A stretch of 52,642 nt of DNA from Myxococcales bacterium (GCA_002728755.1 PBVT01000013.1:1-52642), one strand, 5' to 3'. Shown: positions 34,943-43,880, numbered from the stretch's first letter. A program made the numbers and translations. The notes: generated by a model from the letters alone, not told the origin.

Positions 34943-34972
34943 CCAAAGGACATCAGGAGAGGGAGCCGTCTC

Positions 34973-34987
34973 TGCAAGTAGCTTGCA
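34973..34987. promoter_or_regulatory. Dyad operator 1, TGCAAG-N3-CTTGCA
   Basis: Perfect 6+6 dyad TGCAAGTAGCTTGCA. On the minus strand it follows the -10 (TATACG, 34992-34997) of the zinc operon promoter by about 5 bases, over the likely transcription start. Confidence 0.75.
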
Positions 34988-34991
34988 TTTA

Positions 34992-35020
34992 CGTATATGT
35001 GATTTGTTTTGAGAATGCAA
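34992..35020 (-). promoter_or_regulatory. Promoter of the zinc-uptake operon
   Basis: Minus-strand -35 TTGCAT (35015-35020), 17-base spacer, -10 TATACG (34992-34997). The -35 is part of operator 2. Confidence 0.6.
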
Positions 35021-35030
35021 GCGACTTGCA
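35016..35030. promoter_or_regulatory. Dyad operator 2, TGCAAG-N3-CTTGCA
   Basis: Perfect dyad TGCAAGCGACTTGCA, centre 43 bases from operator 1. It overlaps the -35 boxes of both divergent promoters: TTGCAT for the zinc operon and TTGCAA (35026-35031) for the regulator gene, which has TACTAT at 35048-35053 as -10. Confidence 0.75.
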
Positions 35031-35090
35031 ATACAGCGGTTCTCTGGTACTATAAGGGAGTGGTCGCGGGGGACTTATTGGCCACGAGGT

Positions 35091-35531
35091 ATGATGAACA
35101 CCACCCAGGACAAAGTAGAAAAGCTTCTGAAAGAAAGGGGCTTACGAGTCACTGCTCCCAGGTTAGCGGTACTTGGTGCAATCGCTGATGCGCAGAGCCC
35201 TGTTTCTCATTCGCAGATGCTCGAGCTCCTTGGCGACACGGACTGGGATCCGGCGACGATCTATCGGAACCTTGTGAAACTTCGAGATGCGGAGCTTATC
35301 CTGGTGGTCAACCGAGCCAACGGGATTGACCGCTACGCACTCGCCCGCACCAAAGGAGATCAACATAGCCACCCGCATTTTGTCTGTGAGGACTGCGGTG
35401 AGGTCTCCTGTCTGCCGGTGGAGCTTGTTCCTGCCGAAACCGCAGCGGGTCGTTGGAATGCTTCGGTCCAGAAGGCCGCTATCCAACTTCGGGGTGAGTG
35501 TCCGGACTGTCTCGATGGCGCCGAGGGTTAG
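35091..35531 (+). CDS. zur: Fur/Zur-family metal-responsive repressor
   Basis: 146 residues (ATG at 35091 or the next codon). Winged helix: LLKERGLRVTAPRLAVLGAI and DWDPATIYRNLVKL, the Fur recognition helix. Dimerisation/metal domain: HSHPHFVCEDCGEVSC with His92, His94, His96 and structural-zinc pair Cys99/Cys102, plus CPDC (137-140). Divergent from a zinc-uptake operon and preceded by two dyads placed over both promoters, so Zur (zinc sensing, autoregulated) is more likely than Fur. Slightly short of E. coli Zur. The gene is bracketed by two copies of the tail-collar gene's 3' end. Confidence 0.87.
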   Translation: MMNTTQDKVEKLLKERGLRVTAPRLAVLGAIADAQSPVSHSQMLELLGDTDWDPATIYRNLVKLRDAELILVVNRANGIDRYALARTKGDQHSHPHFVCEDCGEVSCLPVELVPAETAAGRWNASVQKAAIQLRGECPDCLDGAEG

Positions 35532-35573
35532 CGCGATCGTAGACCTGGACTACTAGCCGAGCTGTAGGGCCCG

Positions 35574-38057
35574 TTATGGTGCCTCATAAATCAGATAATG
35601 TAAGGCGTAGTACGGAACCATTGGGGACACGGTCGCTTCCCAGGTGTGGAAATGAACCCAATCGAATTCCCCATGGAGGGCGCCCGTTGGACTGACCTGG
35701 CCGCTCGTTCCCGGTGCGCTGTTATGGGAATGGGGGATGGTTATGGGTTCCGTCTGGCCGGAGAAAGAAGGCCCGTCCAGACTTCCACCGGTGTCGTTGA
35801 GTTCGAAGTCACCCCCGGCGGCTAGAGGAAGGATTCCACTCAATGGAGCGTAGACCGTCCATCCGGCCGGTATGGCGGCTAGATCTCCGTCATAGGCGAT
35901 AATCACACCGGTGACGGCACCTGCATCGCTTTCTACATGTACGGGGCTGAGAACCAGGTAGGGCGGCAAGGTCGTTATGCTTCCGGATTCCGAAATGTCA
36001 TCGTGTGTGTGATCCCCTGGGTTATGGTTCGACGCGCTGGTGGAGCCGTTACCGTTGTGGCCACCAGGTGTGTGAGCATGCGTACCAGCATTTACAGTTT
36101 GTATGTCGTAGTTTCGTACGACGGAGCCTGCGGCCTGGCGCGTGTTATCCGTGACGCCCATAAGGAATCGGCCTGCGGCCGGAATGAAGGTCTGGTATCC
36201 CGGAGCGCCTGCGATGCCGGTGGACCAGGTGACGGCTCCTGCCGGGAGATCTGCAGAGGCCGACGCTTTGATAAAGGCCAGGGTATAATGTTCCGGCAAG
36301 TCCATGGGACCACCCATTGCATGTGCATGATCACCGTCGCTGTTTCGGCCGTAACCGTAGGGTTGTGAATTGGGGCTTGAGCCGCCACTTGCGGTAGCGG
36401 GGCCGGTGTGTGCCCCATCTGTAGAAGTAGTCCCAGAGATACCTCCTGGTCCCGAATCGCCCAGTGGTAGATCTCCACCTGCACCGCGAATGAAGCGGCC
36501 GCTAAGATCGGGCGTACCGTTCGTTCCATCGCATAGATGCCAGCCTGCCGGAATGGCTTCTACCAGCCCGTTCCAGGCTACGACCGTCCCTGCGGGGACA
36601 GGTACCGGTGTTCCGAAATCGGCGCATTCCCCCTCACCATTGCATACACCTGTGCTGTCGCATTCGTCGTCTGGATCCTGGCCAGCGACAATCGCCTGGC
36701 AGATTCCGTCACTCGCGGCTCCTGTGAATTCTGCAAGGCAAGACAAACAATTGCCGTCGCATAGACTGTCACAGCAGACGCCGTCGACACAGAAATCACT
36801 GATACAGTCGGCAGCAGTGGTACATTCATCTCCAAGCGGGCCACATGCGTTTTCGTCGATGTTGCCATCACAATTATTGTCGGCGCCATCACAGACCTCC
36901 TCCGCTCCACTGTGGGTCGTACCATCGAGAGGGGCGCAGTCGGTAGTGTCTGGGTCCTGATCGTTGTCGTCGTCATCGTCACAGGCATCTCCCTGCTCGT
37001 CGCCGTCGTGATTGTCCTGCGAGGCGTTGTCGATCAGGGGGCAGTTGTCCGTTTCGTCGTCGACGCTATCGTTGTCGTCATCGGTGTCGACACAGTCGGC
37101 CTGTTCGTCGCCATCGGTGTTGTCGAAGCCTTCGTCGGCCTCTCCATCGCAATTATTGTCGAGGCCATCACAGACCTCCTCACTGGCTCCTTCCAGGGGG
37201 TCACATTCCTGTACGATCCCGTCCACGCAGCTATCGATAGAATGCTCACAGGCTCCCAATCCACAGGTGGTCGTACCCAGATCTTCATCGACTTCGCTAT
37301 TGCAGTTGTTGTCGAGGAGATCGCAGATCTCGTCTGTGGATTCCTGCGCGCTGCATTCCGTTAAACCATTCTCATTACAGAATCGGATGCCCGTACAGAG
37401 ACCATCGTAACAATCGGTTTGGGCCTTATCTTCGATGGCGGCTGGGTTGCATTCGCATACGCCGGCGTCAGGCTGACAAAGCTGGAAGGACTGTCCGCTA
37501 TCGGCCTGGGTGATAGCCTGGCAGGTGTAGCCTTCGGGGCAATCCACGCCCGTCGAACAATCGGCCCCACAGAACGAGCCCTCTCGGTCCATAAAGTCGA
37601 TACAACGGTCGTTATCCGTGCCGCCTAGCGCCCGGCAGTCCGCATTCGCTTCACAGGGGCGACAGAGGTTGGCGAAAGGATCCAGGCAAAGGAAAGTGAT
37701 GTCTTGACCGGGTAGCTCGACAGCACGACAGGTCCAATTATCGGGACAGTCGTCCAGGCAGAAGGTCGTGCATACCGAGCCGTGCTGGGAGGGAATACAG
37801 AACCCACTAAGACATTCACTATTCGTCTGACATGGGAAGCCAAAGGCGCCGTCGACACTCTGACCCGTATCCTCGGGAGTGGATGCGTCGACATCGCTAC
37901 TGGTCCCCGGATCGGTGGTTGGAGTGGCTTCGTTGGCTATATCGTTTGATGTGCTATCGCCGCTTTTGTTCGCGTCATCACTGCTACCAGAGCAATTCCA
38001 CGGCCCTACGAAGAGGCAAAGTAACAAAAACAGAAAAAACGTTTTCCGACTCGACAT
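35574..38057 (-). CDS. Cys-rich exported protein with MopE-like motifs and phage tail-collar C-terminus
   Basis: 827 residues from the ATG at 38057, chosen for GGGAG upstream and the signal SRKTFFLFLLLCLFVGPWNC (poor lipobox; Cys20 may or may not be lipidated). Then a Ser/Thr/Asp linker, Cys-rich modules (ECLSGFCIP, CRPCEANADCR), MopE-like repeats (CDLLDNNCNSEVDED, CDGLDNNCDGEADEG, CDGADNNCDGNIDEN), Asp-rich calcium repeats (DTDDDNDSVDDETDNCP), another Cys-rich module and two or more tail-collar-like domains: IPAGWHLCDGTNGTPDLSGR, then FIPAAGRFLMGVTDN. The latter hold HxH motifs (GDHAHAM, GTHAHTP, GDHTHDD, PHSHN, HFHTW) like the metal-binding needle segments of T4 tail fibres. Likely a trimeric, metal-loaded surface fibre (inference). 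Confidence 0.82.
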   Translation of the reverse strand: MSSRKTFFLFLLLCLFVGPWNCSGSSDDANKSGDSTSNDIANEATPTTDPGTSSDVDASTPEDTGQSVDGAFGFPCQTNSECLSGFCIPSQHGSVCTTFCLDDCPDNWTCRAVELPGQDITFLCLDPFANLCRPCEANADCRALGGTDNDRCIDFMDREGSFCGADCSTGVDCPEGYTCQAITQADSGQSFQLCQPDAGVCECNPAAIEDKAQTDCYDGLCTGIRFCNENGLTECSAQESTDEICDLLDNNCNSEVDEDLGTTTCGLGACEHSIDSCVDGIVQECDPLEGASEEVCDGLDNNCDGEADEGFDNTDGDEQADCVDTDDDNDSVDDETDNCPLIDNASQDNHDGDEQGDACDDDDDNDQDPDTTDCAPLDGTTHSGAEEVCDGADNNCDGNIDENACGPLGDECTTAADCISDFCVDGVCCDSLCDGNCLSCLAEFTGAASDGICQAIVAGQDPDDECDSTGVCNGEGECADFGTPVPVPAGTVVAWNGLVEAIPAGWHLCDGTNGTPDLSGRFIRGAGGDLPLGDSGPGGISGTTSTDGAHTGPATASGGSSPNSQPYGYGRNSDGDHAHAMGGPMDLPEHYTLAFIKASASADLPAGAVTWSTGIAGAPGYQTFIPAAGRFLMGVTDNTRQAAGSVVRNYDIQTVNAGTHAHTPGGHNGNGSTSASNHNPGDHTHDDISESGSITTLPPYLVLSPVHVESDAGAVTGVIIAYDGDLAAIPAGWTVYAPLSGILPLAAGGDFELNDTGGSLDGPSFSGQTEPITIPHSHNSAPGTSGQVSPTGALHGEFDWVHFHTWEATVSPMVPYYALHYLIYEAP

Positions 38058-38205
38058 TCCCAACTCCCACACTGCAAGTGCACGCATTATCGACTGATAC
38101 GGTGTAAACTCGCAACTGTGGGATACGATCTTATCCGCGTTCGGAAAGTTTACCGACCCACCAATGGTAACGCTGTAACCGGAGAAAAGGGGGCGGTGTT
38201 CGATA

Positions 38206-38976
38206 TTATTCTTCGTATGCGGCTCGTTCCAAGCCCTCATCTGTCAGGGTACCCGTGTCTGGGTTGAACCACTGGCGCATACATTGGAAGGCCGTCGAAA
38301 AGGGTTGTAAGCCCATTTCGAGAGGGGAGACCGTATTGAAGATGGCGATCATATCCGTAAGGGAAAGTTCACAGAACCCTGTATCTACATAACATCCCGG
38401 GTGAGCGGCATAGCCATAATCTTTCACTTCTTTACAGCTCATATCGTCGGAAACATCTTCCATAGATTCCTGCAGGCATGTGCGTACTTTTGCGATCCAC
38501 TCCTGACCCTTCGGGGATAAGCGGGGGACGGTCTCCTGGGTAAAGAGAACGCAATAGCGTCCAACGAAGCCCTGGTAATATCCCTTCTCGCCACAGGATT
38601 CCGCTCGTTCGGCGTCGCGGCAGAAGTAGTATTCGCAGGAAGCACAGCCATCCATGCCGATGTAGTCACTGCAGGAGCTTACTTCGTCATATGTGGGCAC
38701 GTCCTCACATACAGGCGCTTCGCACCGGTATAGAAAGCCAAGCTTACACAGCCAGTCACCAAACCAGTCGGCCTTGCCGGCCCCGCGAAGTTCGTTGCAA
38801 GGCCGTTCGACGACCTCTTTTGCTACCTCTACGTCGCAATAGGGTTCGATAGGCATGCTCTGGTCAAAGCATTGACTCAGATGCTTGCTTGCCTGTTCAC
38901 AGATTAATCGGTCTTCGTCGCTTTGGACACATCCGAAGAAAAGGACCAATGCGACGAGCAGAAGTGGCCGCTTCAT
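38206..38976 (-). CDS. Cys-rich lipoprotein
   Basis: 256 residues from the ATG at 38976; the open frame extends further upstream into the previous gene but the signal MKRPLLLVALVLFFGC starts here. Lipobox LFFGC (Cys16). The mature part has about 20 cysteines in pairs (CNELRGAGKADWFGDWLCKL, CEDVPTYDEVSSCSDYIGMD, CASCEYYFC), likely disulfides. No family recognised. Its start overlaps the stop of the DUF5995-like gene (TAGAATG), so the two are co-transcribed. Confidence 0.75.
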   Translation of the reverse strand: MKRPLLLVALVLFFGCVQSDEDRLICEQASKHLSQCFDQSMPIEPYCDVEVAKEVVERPCNELRGAGKADWFGDWLCKLGFLYRCEAPVCEDVPTYDEVSSCSDYIGMDGCASCEYYFCRDAERAESCGEKGYYQGFVGRYCVLFTQETVPRLSPKGQEWIAKVRTCLQESMEDVSDDMSCKEVKDYGYAAHPGCYVDTGFCELSLTDMIAIFNTVSPLEMGLQPFSTAFQCMRQWFNPDTGTLTDEGLERAAYEE

Positions 38977-38977
38977 T

Positions 38978-39982
38978 CTAGATAGCCCCGGATGCATCCA
39001 GGCTGGCGAGAACGCCATCAATCGCCCAGAATGCCGAGTAGATTTCGCTCTTTGCCATCCATTCCCATCCATTCTCGATCAGCCATCGGTTGTTCCAGGA
39101 TTTGGTCCGGATGGTCTGGTACGAGAGGGTGATCGTAGTATCTGCTCCGAAGGCACCATCGACCCATTCACCGAAGAAGAATCCATTGAGAATCGCTTCC
39201 GCGTCCGCGTCGTAATAGAAACGAAGGTCCTCGATAAAGTCCGGTGTGATCTCAATCATCAACTCTCCAAGAACGAAATAATCGTCCTTATTATCCTCGG
39301 TGGAGCCGATCGCCACGAGAGAGTAGGAGAGATCCAGGGTGAGGTGCGTTACCATTGCTACGACAACAGCCCGTACCCGGGAGACGTCACTCCGGTCCGC
39401 CAAATAGTAGTAATGTTTCCATGCGTAGGACGGCTCGTTATTGGTCAATACGGCCCGTAGGTTCTCCAGATAGCGGCCCGCAAAGTCGAGAACAATGGCT
39501 CGGGACCAGTCCTCACTTCCAATCTCCTCTCCATCGATGGCACGGATAATTCGACGGGTGATATGCCGATAGGCCGTGGGGAACATGCCCCAGGGATCGT
39601 TACAAGCTTCGAATAGCGCCGCGATCCGATCGATGCGATCAAAGATGCTATAGACCGTTTCATAGTCCGTTAATTCCGTTAGAATGAGCATCTCCTCCAC
39701 GGCTTCCATGGAGATGAACTCGCCATTACAGAGATCTCTCTGATCGGATTCCACACTATGAAGTGGCGCATCGACGTCTTCATCGACCTCCAGGTCTTCA
39801 TCGATCACCAACAAGGTCCCGTCACTGAATACCAGCTGGTCGGCCTTACCACCTTGCGTTTGGTAGTCCCGCTCCAGCTCCGGATGTAGCTCAGTGGTAC
39901 AGCCGACGCCGCCCATCACCAATCCCACCACGAGACCGAGGGGTCCAAATACCTTAAATGCTTCCCATATACCTCTTTTCAT
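38978..39982 (-). CDS. DUF5995-like lipoprotein
   Basis: 334 residues. AGGAG 8 bases ahead of the ATG. Signal ending VMGGVGC (Cys28), linker with GGKAD, acidic stretch (IDEDLEVDEDVD), then an all-alpha domain: YSIFDRIDRIAALFEACNDPWGMF, FPTAYRHITRRI, and VVVAMVTHLTLDLSYSLVAI. The last element resembles the N-A-H-I-N-Y-D-L helix of DUF5995 proteins, with His conserved. Function unknown. First gene of a pair with the Cys-rich lipoprotein. Assignment to DUF5995 is tentative. Confidence 0.68.
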   Translation of the reverse strand: MKRGIWEAFKVFGPLGLVVGLVMGGVGCTTELHPELERDYQTQGGKADQLVFSDGTLLVIDEDLEVDEDVDAPLHSVESDQRDLCNGEFISMEAVEEMLILTELTDYETVYSIFDRIDRIAALFEACNDPWGMFPTAYRHITRRIIRAIDGEEIGSEDWSRAIVLDFAGRYLENLRAVLTNNEPSYAWKHYYYLADRSDVSRVRAVVVAMVTHLTLDLSYSLVAIGSTEDNKDDYFVLGELMIEITPDFIEDLRFYYDADAEAILNGFFFGEWVDGAFGADTTITLSYQTIRTKSWNNRWLIENGWEWMAKSEIYSAFWAIDGVLASLDASGAI

Positions 39983-40290
39983 CTGCCATTCTCCTATAAT
40001 CTATCTATGCGCCCAACCAGGCATTCGTATGCCTTCGACGCAGAGGCGATTAACTAACGGCATAACCCAAAGTCAACAGTTGAAAGTGTAACTTCTAGGT
40101 TTTGTTAGGTTTAATTATGTGAACGGATTGGGGGATTTGGGGATGTTTTATCACCCAAACCGCGGGAAGGAGCGCAGTTCACACCGGTCCGTTCCTGTTG
40201 TAACGGCCGGGGCCGTTGCATACGAAGTCGGAAAAACAGCGGTGAACTTCCTCAGCTCACCCATGTGTTCGTTGCGGAGTCTATCTGCTC
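39983..40290. other. 308-base intergenic region
   Basis: No gene, repeat or hairpin that I can support. It holds the upstream region of the DUF5995-like gene and an AT-rich part near 40040-40140. Confidence 0.6.
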
Positions 40291-40482
40291 TCAGAGGGAG
40301 CAGGTCATATCCTGACCGCAGCAAAGAGGCGACTTGATCTTCCCGTGGCCTTCCGGGCATTGGGAGACCTGTACAGTCGAGCCGTCGTCTTTGGTCAGAA
40401 CTGTATTTTCAAGAGGTGTATCGCAATGGGCACAGCTAGCATTTACGGCCATATTGCATTTATCACATGTATAGGTAGCCAC
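40291..40482 (-). CDS. Small zinc-ribbon/rubredoxin-like protein
   Basis: 63 residues from a GTG at 40482, chosen because GGAG stands 7 bases ahead; the longer ATG frame from 40524 would place that site inside the gene. Eight cysteines: CDKC (6-9), CAHC (17-20), one in VSQCPEGH and CCGQDMTC at the end, i.e. two metal knuckles with a His nearby (GHGKIK). Similar CCGxxM elements occur in small rubredoxin- and zinc-ribbon proteins. Cytosolic. Role unknown. Confidence 0.72.
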   Translation of the reverse strand: MATYTCDKCNMAVNASCAHCDTPLENTVLTKDDGSTVQVSQCPEGHGKIKSPLCCGQDMTCSL

Positions 40483-40540
40483 TGATATACTCCACGAGTT
40501 GAAATGGTGGAGGGAATTTATCATTGTTTCAATCGATTGG

Positions 40541-41017
40541 CTACAGGCGGGTACACGTTATGGTGCGGTCGTCCCGATTGACGCCTTTGAACTGGGTGTC
40601 GGTCCGAGAAATAACCCGAACATGATAATCCGGTGGCGCTATATCGGAGAGGGTTTTGCCCTCTAACTTTTCTTGCTCAAATCGTCGGGCGGCGTCGTTC
40701 ATTGGAACGCTCGCATTCGAAATCTGCTTTCCATATAGAGCCTTCGTAGAGCCATGACAGGTGGCCTTCGCCGTTTCGGACCATTGCGCGTCACCAATGG
40801 AAAGGACGCCCGTAAGGGACAGTACGTTTTGTTCACATACGCCCTGTTGTTTCACAGAGCATGGCACCGATTTACCGTCGATGTTTGCGGTCCAGGTAGA
40901 TGTGCACTCCCATGTACCCTCGAGGGGTATGTCCTTGGAGCATTGTCCATAACTGCACCCTCCCACCAGGATCGCAACGATAGCCAATGGTATCCAATAC
41001 GTATTCTTCTCGACCAT
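40541..41017 (-). CDS. Small lipoprotein
   Basis: 158 residues. Signal with lipobox LVGGC (Cys21), GAGAGGG ahead of the ATG. Mature part has six cysteines (QCSKDI, WECTST, PCSVKQQGVC, TCHGST, TCTRL) and reads like a compact beta barrel beginning GTWECTSTW, reminiscent of small exported 'GxW' domains, but no family is claimed. Separate from neighbours by short gaps. Confidence 0.68.
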   Translation of the reverse strand: MVEKNTYWIPLAIVAILVGGCSYGQCSKDIPLEGTWECTSTWTANIDGKSVPCSVKQQGVCEQNVLSLTGVLSIGDAQWSETAKATCHGSTKALYGKQISNASVPMNDAARRFEQEKLEGKTLSDIAPPDYHVRVISRTDTQFKGVNRDDRTITCTRL

Positions 41018-41126
41018 CGTTCGACCCTCTCATTACGTTTCGAGCCGTACCGCCGGCTCCTCTACTACCTTCGTCCGTTTGGCTGCAAACCTATAGTCTG
41101 GGCTCTTTTGAAAAGGGCGGTGGATG

Positions 41127-42800
41127 TTACCAGGAGCCGTGACCCACCAGATCGATTTTGCTGAAGATGGAGCGCAGTTGTACATCGCCTACCAGGGCTG
41201 TTCCCAGATACATCTGGGTGACCCGCCAATTATTGAGGTTTGTATCGAGTGCGGGGTATCCCGGGGTCAGGGAAGAGGGACCGTCGTTGATGACCTGCTC
41301 CAGGTACGGGAGAACATCGAGAGAATAGTAATGCGGTGTGCCTTGTGACAGGCAGGGAGATCCATAATTAGCGATGAGATGGGAGACTCCATACCAGGGT
41401 GCCGCCATAGATTCAGAGCCCTGATCGAACCAGACGGTCGTCGCTTCACAGGGAATGTCGCCGCATCCCGCAGTCTGTCGAGTATCGTAAAGGTAGATCT
41501 GGTAGAAGAGAATCTGGTTGGTGGCCTGATTCTCCGCGATGAGAGATGCCATGATCCCACCATAGTCCACGTTCTCGCTGGTCCCACACGGCGGGTTGGC
41601 ATTCGCCGCCGAGCAGTTGATGTTGACGGATTGATACGAAAGCTCGGCTTCGAAGGAAAAGATCAAACTACTATGTGCTGCCAGAGAGGGGGCATCCTGG
41701 ACTATGCCCAGTTCCAGGCCGTGAGCATCAATGGTCGTAGAGTAATTCGGAGTGGTCGGCGATAGGAATACGTCCAACTCAACTCCACAGGCAATCCCGG
41801 CACCGTTACCAAAGAGCTGCACAGCGTACCCTTGTTCGGCCTGAGGGGTTTCATTCCAGCAGATACTCGCGTTGGCGTTGCCCACGCCCCATTGAAAGAG
41901 CCCAACTCCTAGGCCGGACATAATGCAATTTCCGCCTCCACCATTGGAGGAGGCGTTACCAGGATCCATAGCTGCCGGAATGCTCCACTGTGTCAGGTAC
42001 CAATAGGGGTCTCCCGTCCCCATAATTGGCAACTGGAACTCCCCTGTATATTGCGGAGGTGCGAGGAAGGCCGCGGCGGTTCCCGGGCCTGGAGACCGTA
42101 GATAGGGCAAGGGGTTCTTCTTCGTACAACCGGCGTTGGTACAGTCCTCGTACCATGCGCAGCCAGTGCACTCGCCCCATTGGCATGTTACATCACAGAT
42201 CTGGCTGCCACACTGGCAGAGTTGACTGGTCCCCGCAGCGCATACACCTTGTCCGGTGCAGTTGCCCCAAGCACCCCACGAACATAGCTCAGTACAAATA
42301 CGACTTCGTGTGCCGCAAAGACTACAGGCTTCTGTTTGTTCGGTACCTGCGGTGCAGTCTGGAGCCTCCGCACAGGGGTCGTTGCCACCGCTGCAGTTTC
42401 CATTATTGCACTCTTGTCCAGGCTCACAGATCCCGCAGTTTCCTTCGCAGCCGTCGTCGCCACAGGTACGGCCTTCGCATTGCGGAATACAGCCGGTATC
42501 GAATACGTCCGCAGTATCGCTGGGACTGGTCGTGTCAGTCGGATTGGTCGTGTCAGTCGGATTGGTCGTGTCGCTGGGACTGGTTGTGTCCGCGCTATCG
42601 GGAGATACGGTGGGAACATCCGGGGGGGCCGTGTCCGAGGGCAAAGATTGCGTATCCTGCGCTCGATTAATGACTTCAGAGCAGCCACTCATAAGAAGAG
42701 GTGCGAGACAGAAAACCGAGAATAGGAGCCCCCCCATGAGGAGCCCATTGATACGGGTTTTCTTATCCCTAGAGCGGACACTGGTCTGAAATGTGATCAT
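41127..42800 (-). CDS. Lipoprotein with Asp/Thr repeat linker, CGDDGC module and large beta domain
   Basis: 557 residues. Long basic N-region, lipobox LLMSGC (Cys40), linker of Ser/Pro/Asp/Thr units repeated as SPSDTT and NPTDTT, then CEGRTCGDDGCEGNCGIC, the module also found in the lyase at 2721-4778. More Cys-rich units follow (CSWGAWGNCTGQGVC, CQCGSQICDVTCQWGEC), as in Myxococcota surface proteins. The last ~330 residues form a domain rich in aromatic and Gly residues (YWYLTQWSIPAAM, GNCIMSGLGVGLFQWG) that I do not recognise; possibly a carbohydrate-binding or jelly-roll fold. Confidence 0.7.
   Translation of the reverse strand: MITFQTSVRSRDKKTRINGLLMGGLLFSVFCLAPLLMSGCSEVINRAQDTQSLPSDTAPPDVPTVSPDSADTTSPSDTTNPTDTTNPTDTTSPSDTADVFDTGCIPQCEGRTCGDDGCEGNCGICEPGQECNNGNCSGGNDPCAEAPDCTAGTEQTEACSLCGTRSRICTELCSWGAWGNCTGQGVCAAGTSQLCQCGSQICDVTCQWGECTGCAWYEDCTNAGCTKKNPLPYLRSPGPGTAAAFLAPPQYTGEFQLPIMGTGDPYWYLTQWSIPAAMDPGNASSNGGGGNCIMSGLGVGLFQWGVGNANASICWNETPQAEQGYAVQLFGNGAGIACGVELDVFLSPTTPNYSTTIDAHGLELGIVQDAPSLAAHSSLIFSFEAELSYQSVNINCSAANANPPCGTSENVDYGGIMASLIAENQATNQILFYQIYLYDTRQTAGCGDIPCEATTVWFDQGSESMAAPWYGVSHLIANYGSPCLSQGTPHYYSLDVLPYLEQVINDGPSSLTPGYPALDTNLNNWRVTQMYLGTALVGDVQLRSIFSKIDLVGHGSW
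42517..42588 (-). repeat. 18-bp tandem repeat, four copies
   Basis: Units at 42517-42534, 42535-42552, 42553-42570 and 42571-42588. The middle two are identical; the outer two differ from them at several bases and from each other at one. Encode NPTDTT and SPSDTT in the lipoprotein linker. Confidence 0.88.
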
Positions 42801-42887
42801 GTTGGCTGTGACCTGGCAATGTGAAAAGCAGTCGATTGAGCATTGTATAATAGCATGGTTGGAAAAACCGGAGGATGCGTTCTCATT

Positions 42888-43880
42888 TCATGGGCCTGGT
42901 GGGCCGTTCTCTTTATCCTTCCCGCTCTCTTCGTAGATGGCGTTGAGTATTGCAGGATCGATGGTTTCTTCAGGAAGAGTGCCCCCATCGAGGATACCGC
43001 TGACGGTATCGCTTCCTGCCCCCTGATCATAGTTGGCCAGGATTATAAGCCAGGAATTAAGACTCGATACGTCGTGATCATTGGTGTGAATAACCACTCC
43101 ATGGGCTCCACCATTCATTTCATTGAAGGCGAGCTCGGTAGCGTCAATGAATGGGGCAGAGATCATCCCATGACTTAGCCAGCGTCGTTCGATTCCGTTG
43201 GCGGTCGTTCCCACGAGGGCAAAATCGTTTACGCTCTTCAGCGGATCAGCACCTTCGGCGCGAGTTCCAACCGGGTAGGCGTAACTATTGGAGAAGCCTG
43301 AGCAGGTATCCTTGACGACCGCGTCGGGCATGACGCTCTTATCGGCCTCATCGTTTGCGCAGCCGGCTTTGATCCCAGGATGAAGGGTATCCAGCGACGC
43401 CATCAAATCATCGAGGTCCCCCAGCTTCTCCGCGTTATCCGCCTTGGCGAAACCCATAATCGGGGCGTATTCGTCGTATTCGAAGTCGGAGTACTGATCC
43501 CAGGTGCCAGGGTGGTAGACCGAGTGATGGTGCATGGCGATCTCATGACCACTCGCAACCCAGAAATCAAAGCGGTCCTTACGACTCGGTGCACCTAGAA
43601 TGTACTCCACCCATTGCGGTGTGAACATCAAGGTCAGTTTCACATTCTGTTCATTGGCCGCCAGTACCATCGTGTCGAGGTGAAGGAATTCCTCCGGGAA
43701 GGTGACGTTCGGATCGCAATGCACGGCGATGAAATACGAGTCTGGTCCCTGTGCATTGGACACGCCAGGGTCAATCCCACTGTCTGATGATGGTTCGTCG
43801 TTTGGAGTCGTATCCGTCGCACTACTACAGCCGAACCCCATGAGAAGACATATCGCCAACGCGGAAAATCGGAGTCCCAA
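42888..43880 (-). CDS. Polysaccharide-deacetylase-like lipoprotein
   Basis: 330 residues. TTG start at 43880 with AGGAGG 5 bases ahead; no ATG fits. Lipobox LMGFGC (Cys18), short Asp/Ser linker. The rest is NodB-like: YFIAVHCDP at the first strand, LTLMFTPQWV, then SGHEIAMHHHSVYHPGTW (His112, His117-119, His123) as the metal-binding His motif, and VVIHTNDHDV near the C-terminus. The first Asp-Asp motif of active deacetylases is not obvious, so it may be a divergent hydrolase or binding protein of that fold. Confidence 0.72.
   Translation of the reverse strand: MGLRFSALAICLLMGFGCSSATDTTPNDEPSSDSGIDPGVSNAQGPDSYFIAVHCDPNVTFPEEFLHLDTMVLAANEQNVKLTLMFTPQWVEYILGAPSRKDRFDFWVASGHEIAMHHHSVYHPGTWDQYSDFEYDEYAPIMGFAKADNAEKLGDLDDLMASLDTLHPGIKAGCANDEADKSVMPDAVVKDTCSGFSNSYAYPVGTRAEGADPLKSVNDFALVGTTANGIERRWLSHGMISAPFIDATELAFNEMNGGAHGVVIHTNDHDVSSLNSWLIILANYDQGAGSDTVSGILDGGTLPEETIDPAILNAIYEESGKDKENGPPGP

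Noticed and set aside
36912..37410. Hydrophobic Val/Ile-rich plus-strand frames
   Set aside because: They are the complement of Asp/Asn-rich calcium and MopE motifs of the tail-collar gene, which read as Val/Ile on the other strand.
40119..40337. Small plus-strand frame (72 codons)
   Set aside because: No ribosome-binding site, no recognisable features and overlap with the zinc-ribbon gene end.
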